DNA of 61,636 bases, taken from the NCBI GenBank assembly GCA_026770585.1, contig MU646836.1, positions 54,992 to 116,627 of the forward strand. The letters are read 5' to 3'. The notes below the pieces were generated by a model, which saw only the letters and a program-made list of their open reading frames with translations, did no database searches and was not told the origin of the DNA. The position numbers and the translations under genes were made by a program. The DNA comes from Baffinella frigidus. Its lineage: Eukaryota > Cryptophyceae > Cryptomonadales > Baffinellaceae. Each line of letters starts with the position of its first letter. Within the stretch, counting starts at the first letter, position 1. Below are positions 1 through 12,041 of the stretch, in pieces.

Positions 1-110
1 ACCCTGCACCCTGCACCCTGCACCCTGCACCCTGCACGCTACACCATGCGGCATACCTCGATGAGTGGGTCGATCCCCGGACGGCAGATGGTCAACCCGA
101 AAGCGCTCAC

Positions 111-2802
111 TTCCGCCGGCTTGGCAGACATTCCAATCAGGCAGCGGAGGTAGGTCTTCATGTGGTCGCGCCGCGCCGTCCAGATGTCGAAGATGTCAGT
201 TGTCTCGTCTGTGATGATGATTTTGAGGAAGTCTGCATTGCGGGAGTGTGCTCAGGTGCTCAGCGTTGAGGGGTCAGAGTTGACAGAGCCTGCTGTGAGG
301 ACCCCTGCAGCTGGTCCTGGAGTGACACAATCTGGCACGTGCAGTTCAGATATCGAAGACGTCAGTGTCCTCGTCTGTGATGATGATTTTGAGAAAGTCT
401 GCCTTGCGGGAGTTTGTTCAGCGTTGAGGCTTCAGCTGGCGTGAGGTCTCGCATGATTGTACATACTCGAGGCCGACACTCGAGGCTGACACACCTACCG
501 TCAGTCGCTCCTGTCCACACGCAAAGTAGGTCCCCAAAAGGCTGGTCGATCATGCCACTCTGGGGAATACTCCGGGTTGGGGTTTGGGATCGAAGATGTC
601 AGTGTCCTTGACCGTGATGATGATTTTGAGGAAGTAGGAATTGCGGGAGATTACCATCACAGACGAGGACTCCCGATCATGAACGTGTGCAGTGTTGAAA
701 GGTCATAAGTGAGGGGTGCACGGCACTTGCTGCGAAGACCCATGCAGTTGGTCCAGCAGAGACACAATCTGGCACATGTCCTGGGAAAACGGCGTTGGAG
801 TGTGTTGAGCGTTGATAGGTGTACAAAACCTGCTGCAAGGACCCATGCAGCTGGTCCTGGGGAAACACAACCTGGCACATGTCGAGCATAAACGGTGCCG
901 ACACTGCGAGCCGAGAGCTTCACAAAGTATGAGGGTGCGCAGGAGGGTTGATGTCACCAGGTGGCTCAAAAAGATAGTGAGGAGGACACCGGGTACGGAC
1001 ACGAGGGATGGGTCGGACCTTCGAGATCCTCCCACTCCATCAGTCTCTTCCTGGCCTTGACGACCCCTGCTTGAGAACAACGTGGAGTCAGATGCCGATT
1101 TAACACTCCAGAGCCCCAGCCGATTTGCCACTCCAGAGCCCTGGAACAGCAATACCCCATCACCCCGCATACTCAAAAACGAAATCCGAAAGTTGTTTCT
1201 GCAGCGAGTCGTGTGGGTCTCGTCCAGCAGCTCAACTCACACCTCTCCCCCCGCGTTAACACACAGACAGGGGGACCAAGGGTCCCATTGATCGAAAAAG
1301 GTGTGCTTATCGGCAGGGTCAGGTGCACGCTGACTTTGGCGCTCATAAGTGACTTTGGCGCTCAGAAGTGACTTTGGCGCTCAGAAGTGACTTTGTAATT
1401 TTCCAACAGGCCAACGCGGGGAGGCGGGCGCGCGCGCAGACCGTTGTTCCAGATGTTGAGCTCGGCATCGGGGGCATCTTCTGCGACTTCGTTTGGCAGA
1501 TCCAACAAGGTCTCCCACACTTGGATTGCCTCCTGGAACCTCCCCTGCAGCTCCAGCTCCAGCGCTGCCTGAGAGGTTTGGGGTTTGGGGTTCGGGTTTA
1601 TGGTTTAGAATTTGGGGTTCGCGGTTCAGGGTTGTCACCCACACCATATCACGAATTGGGTCACGCTGTGCCTCATTGATGTCAAAGACGTGCTGCATCT
1701 CATTCACGTCGGTGATGTGTTTGATACGCCTACCAAAAAACAACCGTAACTATGGAACAGGGTGGTGCAGAACTCCACACAACATCCCGGAAAACAACAG
1801 GCACGAAGCAATTCTCCTGGCGCGTCATGACTCCATCGACGCGAAAGCGTTCACGGGCTGGGTAGGACCTGAGTTGTAGGAAATGTGGTGAACTTGCAGC
1901 TCAGCCTGCAGGGGATTCGTCCTCACGTTAGGGAAGCAGATTCGTGCTCACGTTAGGGCAAGGTTGCGCAACCTACTTCACATGAAGCCAGGTCCTTTTT
2001 CGACCTGTTGCAAGGGTCTTGGGGGACCGGGGGTGCGATCTCGTTGCTGCGTTTCAAGGTAAGTGTCCGGGGTTTCTGTCCCTCCTGACATCTGGGACAG
2101 CCTCAACGGGTTTTGGTGGTGAGGGTGTTAAAGGTTTAAGGTTACGGGTTTAGGGTTAAGGGTTTAGGATTACGGGTTTAGGGTTCAGTATTTGGGGTTG
2201 ATTGTTGAGTGTTGAGTGTAGAGTGTTGAGTGTTGAGTGTTGAGTGTTGAGTGTTGAGTGTTGAGTGTTGAGTGTTGAGTGTTGAGTGTTGAGTGTTTAG
2301 GGCTTCGGGCATACCCGAGAGCGATGTCCTCCTCCTCGAGTTCAGCATAGAGGTCCGAGAGCGCCGCCCAGTCATCGTCCACGAGATTCTCGACATCCTT
2401 TTTGAACATACGCTTCGATGATACGCTGACGTGCTTCTTGCCTGCACATGGCACGAGCGAGACCCTTATTGATACTAGCACATGATTAACAGCAGCACAC
2501 GAACCCGTGCATGGATCTGTGACGAGATCCTCTTGGCAGCCACGCAATGGTGCAGGTCCTGCTGGTTGGTGCCGGGATACAAGGCACACGTCGACCCCAC
2601 CGCATCTGCCAATACGCGCCACAGACCACCAATATATCAAATCAAATCAAACCAAACCAAAAGACTCAAACAAAATCAAAAGACCTGGGACGTCTCCTCC
2701 ACGGGTGCTCTGGCGCGAAGGAGGCTTGTTGGCTGTCGTCTTGGTTGGGGTCTTGCCCTCCTTCTTGTCCGCATCTTTGCCGCTCCCGCTTGCTGCAAGC
2801 GC
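111..2802 (-). CDS. PRKDC: DNA-PKcs segment 9: linker and start of FAT domain, cut by window edge
   Basis: Exons: 2685-2802, 2315-2441, 1442-1568, 1019-1066, 111-232. The first encodes a charged linker (SGKDADKKEGKTPTKTTANK). FKKDVENLVDDDWAALSDLY corresponds to the human VLRWVELAKLYRS stretch, LELQGRFQEAIQVWETLL to human ARSDYSEAAKQYDEAL, RLMEWEDLE to human HLAEWKSLE, and TTDIFDIWTARRDHMKTYLR to human PPDLNKIWSEPFYQETYLP. This is the beginning of the FAT domain. The exon at 111 ends with a good donor (GAA|GTGAGC), so the gene clearly continues left of the window. A small exon between 2315 and 1568 is suspected from a phase mismatch. Confidence 0.85.
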
Positions 2803-5800
2803 CTGCACGAGCGTGACACCATCACCCCCCACCACCAGGGTGGGGTGTCTACAGGAAATGCTAAAACGATTTCGCGAACGAGGGAAACGAATAGTTACCT
2901 GGCGTCCATCATCCCCCACGACCATTTAAGGCTGGACTACCTGATTCCGCCATGAACCTCATTCCCGAACTCAGCAGAAAGCTCTACCGTGTGCAATCCA
3001 GTAGGGTGTCACGGAACGCCAGCATTAGGTTGATGCCGGAATTAGGGTGTCCACCCTGACGTGTCACCACGATGTGCACACCATGCTGCGAACGAGGGAT
3101 AAGAACACCCACCTGGCGTTCTAGCGCCTGGATGCCGATGAAGAAACTGGCGGTCTTTTTGCTGGCGTCGACAACCGTCTTTGCTGGCACGTGCAGCCCC
3201 GCAGCGTACGCCACTTGCAGAAGTGTTTCCACCATGTCCGAAGACGTGTTGGCCTGCCGCGGGGAACAGTGTCACGACGCGATTCGTTCAGCGGTCGGGG
3301 ATTTTCTATTTCACCGACTCGGCAGCAGGAAGCTTGTCTGCACGGTTTTGCGACGCGAATCATGGCGCATTCCGCATTTGACGTGTGAATGCACCACCGA
3401 GAAACACCCTCATACGACCTGGCGCTGTTGCAAAGGAGCAGCTTTTCCGGTCTGCTCGACCGGAAAACAAGCAAGGGATTGATGCGCCACGCGAAACCAT
3501 CCAGCCAACGGAGAGGACCACGGACGAATCCTCACGCATCTGTACAATACTGATCGCAAAGTAGGTCCACGCGTTGGATCATCCAGCCTTCAGGTCAGGG
3601 CAAACCCCAACCCCCCAAACCCCAAACAAGGTTGGTGGGAGGTGTGACCGTGGCGGTGTTGAGAAGGTGCGTGACTCGCTCCTGAAGCTTCTTCGACATG
3701 CCGTCCGAAGCCATCGTCGACTTGGTAGGCTCCTCTTCGGCCCAGGACGAGACGATTGCCGTCACTGCGAGCTTTGCGATTCCTGGATCGAGCAGGTGAC
3801 CGTGAGGGTGGATGCCCTGATTTCGGCGTCAATCTAACTCCGGCGTTCCGTTCCACCCTCAGTGTATTGCATACAGTAGAAACCTACACAATGCCAGATT
3901 TAGGTTGACGCCGGAATCGCGTCCACCTTTACGGATCAAGCCCTGAGAGATGCGCCACAGGGTCCTGCTCAACACACTGGAGCGAACGTGTGTACTTGAT
4001 CACCGCAAGGGCGGCGTCAGAGGCAGGCACAACCAACGGGATTGGAGTCCGAGTGCGCGGAGATGAGGAGATGCGGAGGAGGATTTGGGGTCCGGGGTTT
4101 AGGAGTTGAGATTTGGGGTCTGGTGTTTAGGGTTTAGGGTTTAGGGTTTAGGGTTTAAAGTTTGGGGTTTAGGTTTTAGGTGTAAGGGTTTAGGGTTTTG
4201 GGTTTGGGGTTTGAGGTTTTGGGTTTAGGGTTAAGGGTTTGGGGTTTAGGGTTTAGGGTTTAAGGTTTAAGGTTTAGGGGTTAGGGTTTGGGGTTTGGGC
4301 TTTAGGGTTTAGGGTTCAGGGTTCAGGATTTAGGGTCTAGGGTTTAGGGCTTAGGGTCTCGTGTTGCAGGTTTGGGGTTTGGAGTTGGTGGGTTGAGGTT
4401 CAGGGTTCAGGGTTTGGGGTTTAGGGTTGAGGGTTTACGGTTTGAGGTTTGGGCATCGGGGTTACCAGAGTCCTTGAGCGCCAGCTGCTGGAGAGGCTGC
4501 AGAATGTCGGCGAAATTGATCATCACGTCCGGCACCTGCCGATGAGTGTATTTATCGGACGTGCCCCGCACTAAACCAAGACGCGCCAGTACTCAGCCAG
4601 TGTGCCAGTACTCCGAGGCTCGCAACCGACAGAGGTGTCACGCCCAAACGCTTCCGCTAGTTTGTAAAAAATGACACACGGTCAAGGCGCTGATGCACTT
4701 CGCGCGATTTACGCATCCACGAACAAAAGTGAACCCTCTTTACGCATCCACGAACAAAAATGAAAGCCTAGACGCCACCCCGACCGAGATCTGCACGGTC
4801 CATTCATTCTGCAGCGCGAGCCCTGCAGCGCGAGCGCCGGGCACACACACAACGCAATTCCGACCAGGGAATAGAAGGCCGTGAGAGTGGTCAAAATAGT
4901 GGTCCAAACAGTAGTCAAAATAGTGGTCAACAGAGTGGTCAAACCTCGCCCGAGCGATAGTCACGTCGCAACATCTTGATGTTTCTCCGTTTCTCCAGCT
5001 CGGCCTTTTTGAACGCCTGCGACACCCCACCCCGCGCGTGAGCTCACCGCTGTACACCATCTCGCAAACTTCCTTGCCATTCTTGAGGGGGGGCAAGGCA
5101 GATGACTCGCTGCACGATCCTTCCAGCAAGTAGAGGACAGTCCACACGGGTCCCGCGTGTTGTCGTGCGTTTCACCTCCAACAGGTGTGTCCCGAGCCCG
5201 CGAGACACGTAACACGCACCTGCTGCTTGAGTTTCTTGTTCTCGACTTGCTTCGCCACGGAACGGCCCTCCTCGTCATCCCGCTTCTTGATGTTTTTGAA
5301 GCGCGGCATCGGGACGGCAAACCCGGGTGGGCGCGCCGGCGCCAGCGCCACCCGCGCTGCGTGTGAAACCTGCGCCTCGTTTCGGACCCTGTCAGGCACC
5401 TCTCATGGCGCGGCTGGTGCGGCGGAGTGTGGGCTGTGTGCACGCCGGTGCTCGCGGTGCTACCCGCCAGGAGCAAGCCTTTCAACTCAGCCCTCAACCC
5501 TCAACCCTCGACCCTCAACCATCAAGCCACCCCATTCAGCGCTTCCACAAGCGCGTGGGCATTTCCTCCGTCGAAACAATGCATTTTCCATTTCAGCATT
5601 TTCTGCGCTAAACCAATGAATTTACGAAAGCGGAGGGCACCTTGGAAGCGACAAAGGCACGGCGGCGCGGCGCAGCTTGGTTGGCCTGGAGCGTCTGGTT
5701 CTCCATGTAGTCGTCTCCCTCCATCGTCTCGTCCCCCCCGGACACCTGCGAGACATCCCGATTGGTTTGTTAGAAACTCCTTCTTCTTTATTACTTTTGA

Positions 5801-8800
5801 TACAGGTCAGATGTAGGCTCTTGCGAGCCTTGCGTTGAGTGATACACAAGTCTGTGCGTTTGTTGGAGACGTCTGCAAGGTATCTCGTTCCGATTCTCGT
5901 TATGTTCCGTCGGACCTTGGGGAGCGTGCAATGCGGAGGTTGGAAGGTCCAGGGGAGAAACTTGGAAGGACCAGGGGAGAAACCCGGACCTCGACATAAA
6001 TCGAGGGTGGGTCGGATCGGGGAGGTTCCTGCGTGGCAAGGATGCCGCCGCCTCCAAAATTCGGGGCCTGGCTGCCCTGCGAGAATCCTTGGGAGGATTG
6101 GGAGAAAGTTCCTCCCGCAGCAAACATCGGCGTCATCGGGATCGAGCACCTGCCAACGCCAACGGATGTCGGGTTCAGTACAACCGGTTCAGGACAACGG
6201 ATGGCGGGGTCAGTACCACCCACCACCGAAAACTGCTTTATCCAGTACCAAGCAGATCCACTGACTACCCACACCTTCGCCAGCACCACCCAGTCGCGGA
6301 TTAGTTCGCAAGCGTGGTGGCTAGTCGAAAAGACGCGATAGCGACTTGCAAATCAATCTCGGAGACATCGCCGTCCCGTGACCAGGGCTCGACTCACTCA
6401 TGATGGCTCAAGTGTCATCAGAGCTCAACTGACCAGTGCTGAACTGCCATCAAGAGAGTCACGGACGATCACCCCGAGAAGTCCGTGGTGATACGGCTCT
6501 CGAAGAAGTCGACCTGTCGAAGCTGTTTTGTTGCCACTTTCCGCTCGCACAGCCCCGGGTCGAGATTGAGAAGGAACCTGCCCGGATACGCCCTCCGATT
6601 AGTTCGCGGCCGCGTCACGCTGCCGATCTCTTTGGTGTTGGCGGCTCAAGGTGCTAGTCGAGGCGCTGAGCTGCTGATGCTCAAGAGCAACGACGGCTCA
6701 TCATGTGAGTACGCGGCTGATCTCAACGGACACACAGAGGCGCTGGAATCCCAGCCTCCTCCACAGGAAGCTTTCGCATCATCAAAAGGGTGCGCCATAA
6801 TCATCGAATTGGTATCCCACAAAGAAAGCAGGCGCAACTTGGCGCACGCATCTCGGCACGGATTTTCTCTCCTCCTGACTGAGGGAGCATCTCCGGGAGG
6901 AGGGGAGGCGCGGAGGCGAGGAGTGTCTCTGGAGGGAAGGGGAGTCTCTCGCAGAGGGGATGCACCATGCCGTACACCCGAGCCAGTGATCGTCGTTGCA
7001 TCCCTCGCTGGGGCCTTTCAGCTTCCACAGACACTGCTCCAACCGTTCCACCTGCGTCCAGAGAAGAGGGTCTTTTTCAGATAGAGCTGCACTTTCGCGA
7101 TCCCGTCGAGAGAACATCTGACTTTCACTGTTTCAATCATCGGCTGAGTCAAGAGGGTTGGCGTGGGGTGGACCGGGGTTGCGACAAGCGCGTGGCGATT
7201 CCACCAGCGAAAACAGTGCTGCTGGATGCTGTGGGACGCGTCTTTGAGACCCAACACCAGGATCTGTTCCAGCTGGGTCCGCGTCGCACTTGCGAGCGCG
7301 GTGCGCGTTTCGACAATGTCCTGCGGCGAATCGTGAGTTAGGGTCTTCCATCGACTCTGGTTTAGGCAATGCACGGTGTGGTGGTTGGAGTCAGGGGCTC
7401 ACGCACGTCATCTGAGCGTTGAGTTACGGGATGCCCTCTTGATGATCCGGAAGCTTCCTGTGGGTCAAAATTATCCCACAACAACCAGGGCATGGTCGAG
7501 GCCTCCACTTGAATGAGGAGGAAGAAGTGACAGGCAAAACCTGAATGAGGAGGAAGAAGTGAAAGCGGATGTCCTCGCGCCTCTGCCGCGCCTGGTCCTC
7601 TCGCATCTGCTGCCAGTCCAGCCGCTCGATCTGCAGGCATCATTTCGGGTGAAGGGTTGAGGGTGCAGGTTGCAGTTCGCTATGGCTTGATGCACCTCGC
7701 GTTGATCGATGGAACGCCTCATAATCGTCGATAGAACGCATCCTACGAAACAACCAACGGGTGCACATGATGCGGACTGCTGCACAGTGTCTCGACGGCG
7801 ATTCAGCAAGGGGGACACGGCCGGACCAAGAGCGGGAGAGAGCTGTGCGAAACCACTTTGCTGGGGTCAGCACCTGCGCGTTTTTCACGGCGAATTCTCC
7901 CGCTTCCCCGGGTTTGCAGATTCCAAGAAGGCCGCGGGATTTCGGAGGGGGGAAGTTGTCGAGGCCTTCAGCTGCCAAGATCTCTTCCACTTTCTTGGGA
8001 TACCCTGTGCGAGGCATAGAGCGATTCACCGCGCGGTGGACATACCTCTCTCACTCATCAACTCCGACGGCTGCAGCGAGCACACACCATGAGGGTCACA
8101 CATGATTGAACAATCGCCGCGTCAGGGGAGGCCCTTGGTGCCGACATGATCTGCGTCCAGGTGCATCTAATCCTGGGATCCCTGAATGGCCATTCGTCAC
8201 GCAGCGGCGACGAGTGAGCATCATCGGACGAGACCGATCGTGAGGATGCGGAGAGCCCAGACCTGTGAGGATGCGGAGAGCCCAGAGCTTGGACGGAGGG
8301 TCCGGATGCGTGAAACACTCTACCACGATCGGGAACGTCTCTTCCGCCATGCTCTTCACCACGTGCCAATTTTCGAGGGTCGTGCCGGCGGACCCCTTCG
8401 AATCGAGCAGGGCCGATTCGATGGGGGTGCGTGTGCGGTGGAGAGTGTTTTCGAAGTGGAGGCACTCCACGTTCCTGCGGGGAAAGAAAGGATGTCAGAT
8501 TGACTGGGACGGCCTCGCTCTGCGCCCAGATCTGTGAACTCTGCCTCCCACTGGCACCGTGCCTGATGCGCAGCTCTGCTTCTCCAGGCCGACTATTGAA
8601 ACATCTCAACTAGGAGACCGACCATACTAATGGCAGAAAGGGAGGCTCTGGGGAGGGGGGGGGGGGAGGGTCCAAGTACCGCAAGTGAATTTCGAGGAGA
8701 CTGCCCTTGAAAGGCGGCGCGGTGTTCTGAAAGCGGACGCAGTTACTGTAGCAAAGCTTCGCGAGCCACGACGACCCATTGCAGAACTCCTGCATCGCCG

Positions 8801-11314
8801 GGATCAGCTGGTCCTTCCCCCCCTTGGCTAGCGAGTCGATCTTACGCTTCACGCCGTCGAGCATCGCCTTCAGCGCCGCCCCCTGCTCATTGCTCTCCGC
8901 CGAGAGGTTGACGCACGCGACGATCAGCCCGCAGAGTCGCGCCGCCGGCTTGAGCCCGTCCTCGATCCCGTACGAGCGGTTCTTGGCGTTGGTGTGCGCC
9001 TCGCCCTCCACAATCGGCATCACCGCAAGGAACAGATCCTGCAGGCACGTGATCGGCACCGGCTGCAGCCGAGACGTCTCGCCCTGCTCGCTTCCGCGCC
9101 TGGCCAGGAGGCTCCGTTCCGAAAAGAGAAAGTGCGAGGCGACGTCCATGACCTTCTTGGCCTGCTTCTTGCGGCGCTTGGTATCTGACATCGCGTGCGC
9201 GGTCTGGAGCTCCTTCGCTAGAAGGTCGAGGCACGCAGCCACGTCCTTGCTCCCCGCACTCGGGCGCCACTTCTTCCACAGCACCTACGCGCGAGGGGGC
9301 GGGCGTGCTCAGTCGCTCAACCCTGCGAGTCTGGAGGAAGAACACGCGGTCGTGTGGTCAAATGCATCCGGACGGGAAAGACTTGCAGGTGGTACGGGGC
9401 GGGACTATCAGGCAGACAACGATGAGGAGAGCGAGGCGGGACGTCGCAAAGAGCGCGGTTGGTACCCTGACATGTTGGAAGCTGCGATAGTCGAGCGTGC
9501 CGCGATCAGAGTGCAGGAGGATCTTGAGAAGGCGGAGCATCAATGCCCACGCGCCCTCACATGCGCCTAGCAAGGTCGTGAGCGCCTTGTCTTCTGCCAT
9601 CCACGTCTCCCAGAGGCTGCACACCTGCTCGGACACTGACCAGGTCAGGAGGAGTTTTCCATGGAACGCAGTGCGACGCTGTTTGCAACTGCAGCGTGCG
9701 AGACGTTGTAGAAGGTGGTTTCTGCAACTGCAACTTTCGCACACGTTGCGGGCGGCGGTTGGAAGCACTAGCCGCGTGCTACACCCGACGTGCTACATCA
9801 GCAGATCGCAATGCATCCGAACAAAACAATGTACCTGCTCGAGAAGGTAGGAGAACTGCCCGCCCTTGGCGTCCGAATCCTCCTCAGCAGGAGCAGGGTG
9901 CCCTTCCTTGGCTTCCGAACTCTCAACCGAAAGAAGCCACGCGACGCCAGTCTCGGGGGTGAAGAACGCGGGGAGCAGGCTCGGGGCGAAGTGCTTGAGC
10001 GTGCCGCCGGCCGTAGCGCGCGATGCCGCTGGCAGGGAGAGGACGTGCTTCTGGAAGTTGATCAGCATCCGGGTCACGAACAGCCTGCACCCCCCAAGTC
10101 TTGCGTCACAACGTCAGAAAGGGCACTGTGGCTCGCGGACAGTAGTGCCTTGTACAAAAAGTTACTACCAACACGTCCAATGAATACACGCAGGTCTCAA
10201 AAGATGTGGAGCTGCTGAGGAGCCTGCGCCCCCCCCCAGGCATCCAGATTACGAAACCATTGGCGTTGCACACCCATGATGGGTGTCGTGGTGTCAGTTG
10301 TGGGTGGTTGGATGTGATTGAGGCCCACATGTCCGTGAGAAGGGGCACGTGGATGGCAAAGAGTTCTGCATCGGAGCGTGCGATGCATCCGCAGAGAGAT
10401 GCGCGCCAGCAACGACCAGGTGTCAAGAGGTTCAGCGCTCCAGGCCGAGGGGTTGGATAGAAAAGGCTGACCGAATATTGAAGTGCGTCTGGTCGTCCTT
10501 GAGCTTTTTGAGCAGGGACTCGATTGGGTGCTCGACCACTCCATTGGCATCGACCTTGAACAGGCTGTCCACAGTCACCAGCCACGTCATGAACGGCACC
10601 TGTGGCGCGCCCGCGGGTCCTTCAGGTCCTGCAGGTTCTTTCATCTCCCACGACGGACACTGAAACTGGTTCTGCAGAAAAGCCATGCTCCCATTCGGAT
10701 CATATCAAAGTGAGCGCTGCACCTAGGATCATAGCCCGGGGCGCTACACACGGTCCTCAGCCGGCCTGTCTCAGCATTCCCCAGATGGTCAGTTGCGGTT
10801 GCAACTGATTGGCGGCAGGCGGCAGAGAAACGTGCGAGATGCAGGTGCCACGCGGCCAGCATTAGATGCAGGGTAGGAAGCAGGCGGTTCCTATTGGAGC
10901 TATTGATGTGTTTGCAAAATGCGGGGTGGCAGCCAGCGTGAGCAAATCAAGCTGGGACAGGGGTACGGCAACCATGCATTCATTGCGGTTGATGGGATCC
11001 ATCTCCAGGACGATCTCCCCGCTAGCGTCAGAGGCTTCAAGGTCCATGTCGAGGAAGCCCCCTCGGTCGCTCGAGTAGCGCAGAGACGCCAGAGACGCGC
11101 CGAAGGCATCGTCGGATGCCAGGCTGCCCACACCCACCAGGCACCACAGTTACCCATCAGGCACCACAGTTACCCATCCGGGCTTCGCGGTACGCATCTG
11201 GTAACGTTGCCGCGGAAACGAGCCCGGTCGCGTCAGACTGTTGAGACCGTTTGCTGCAGCTTCTTCACAATGTTGAAGTGTGGAGGGTTGAGGGTTGAGG
11301 GTTGAGGGTGCGGT

Positions 11315-11352
<38 letters not shown>

Positions 11353-12010
11353 GGGGTGAGGGCCAGGGTGGGGATGAGGGTCAGCGGCGATCAAGGCCGT
11401 GCACTGTACACGCTTCCAGAACAGTATCTCTACTCTACCTGCCGGCCGCCGACTGTGATGAGCCGCCTTGCGACTGAGACTGAGAAAGTGTCTGCGACTG
11501 AGAGCTTCGTGCCTTGACCTCCTTCTTGACACCGAACGCTGCGACTGAGTCGACCTGTCAAGAACAGCCAGGGTGTGCGCGTCGCCCGAGTCAGAGCCGT
11601 ACCATCACCATCCGTGCGCTCTTTCAAACCCATACATGGGCAGACACGGGAACTCCAGACCGCGAGGCCCGTTTCGACACAGTGTGTGCCTCAGGGTGTG
11701 ACTGAGATGCCCCGAACTGCACGACACAAGCCGGTGAAACAACACCTGCACCTGGACACGTTGGTGGATGCGCCTAGAAGCAAGCTCATGTCACGCGAGG
11801 GGTAAGCTTTGAATTGAGGATAACCTGTTCGTAGAAATTCTGGAGCCCGTGGGGTTTGAACGGCTCCTGAATGTCGATGAGCTCCGCCCACTGGCACTTC
11901 TGGACCGCCTGCTCACCACCCAACCGAGAGTGAGTGTGTGGGAGAGAGAGAGAGCTTTAAGAGACGTATCAACTTGCACATCACCCACGAGAGAGAGAGA
12001 GGATAGAGCG

Positions 12011-12041
<31 letters not shown>

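Noticed and set aside
233-1018. Loss of about 170 FAT-domain residues (pseudogene hypothesis)
   Set aside because: At first the exon 111-232 seemed to match a later FAT segment, but it joins in phase to RLMEWEDLE and aligns directly with the following human block (DLNKIW, ETYLP), so nothing is missing.
8779-9570. 263-codon plus-strand ORF
   Set aside because: Antisense to the 605-nt DNA-PKcs exon and runs through its splice acceptor.
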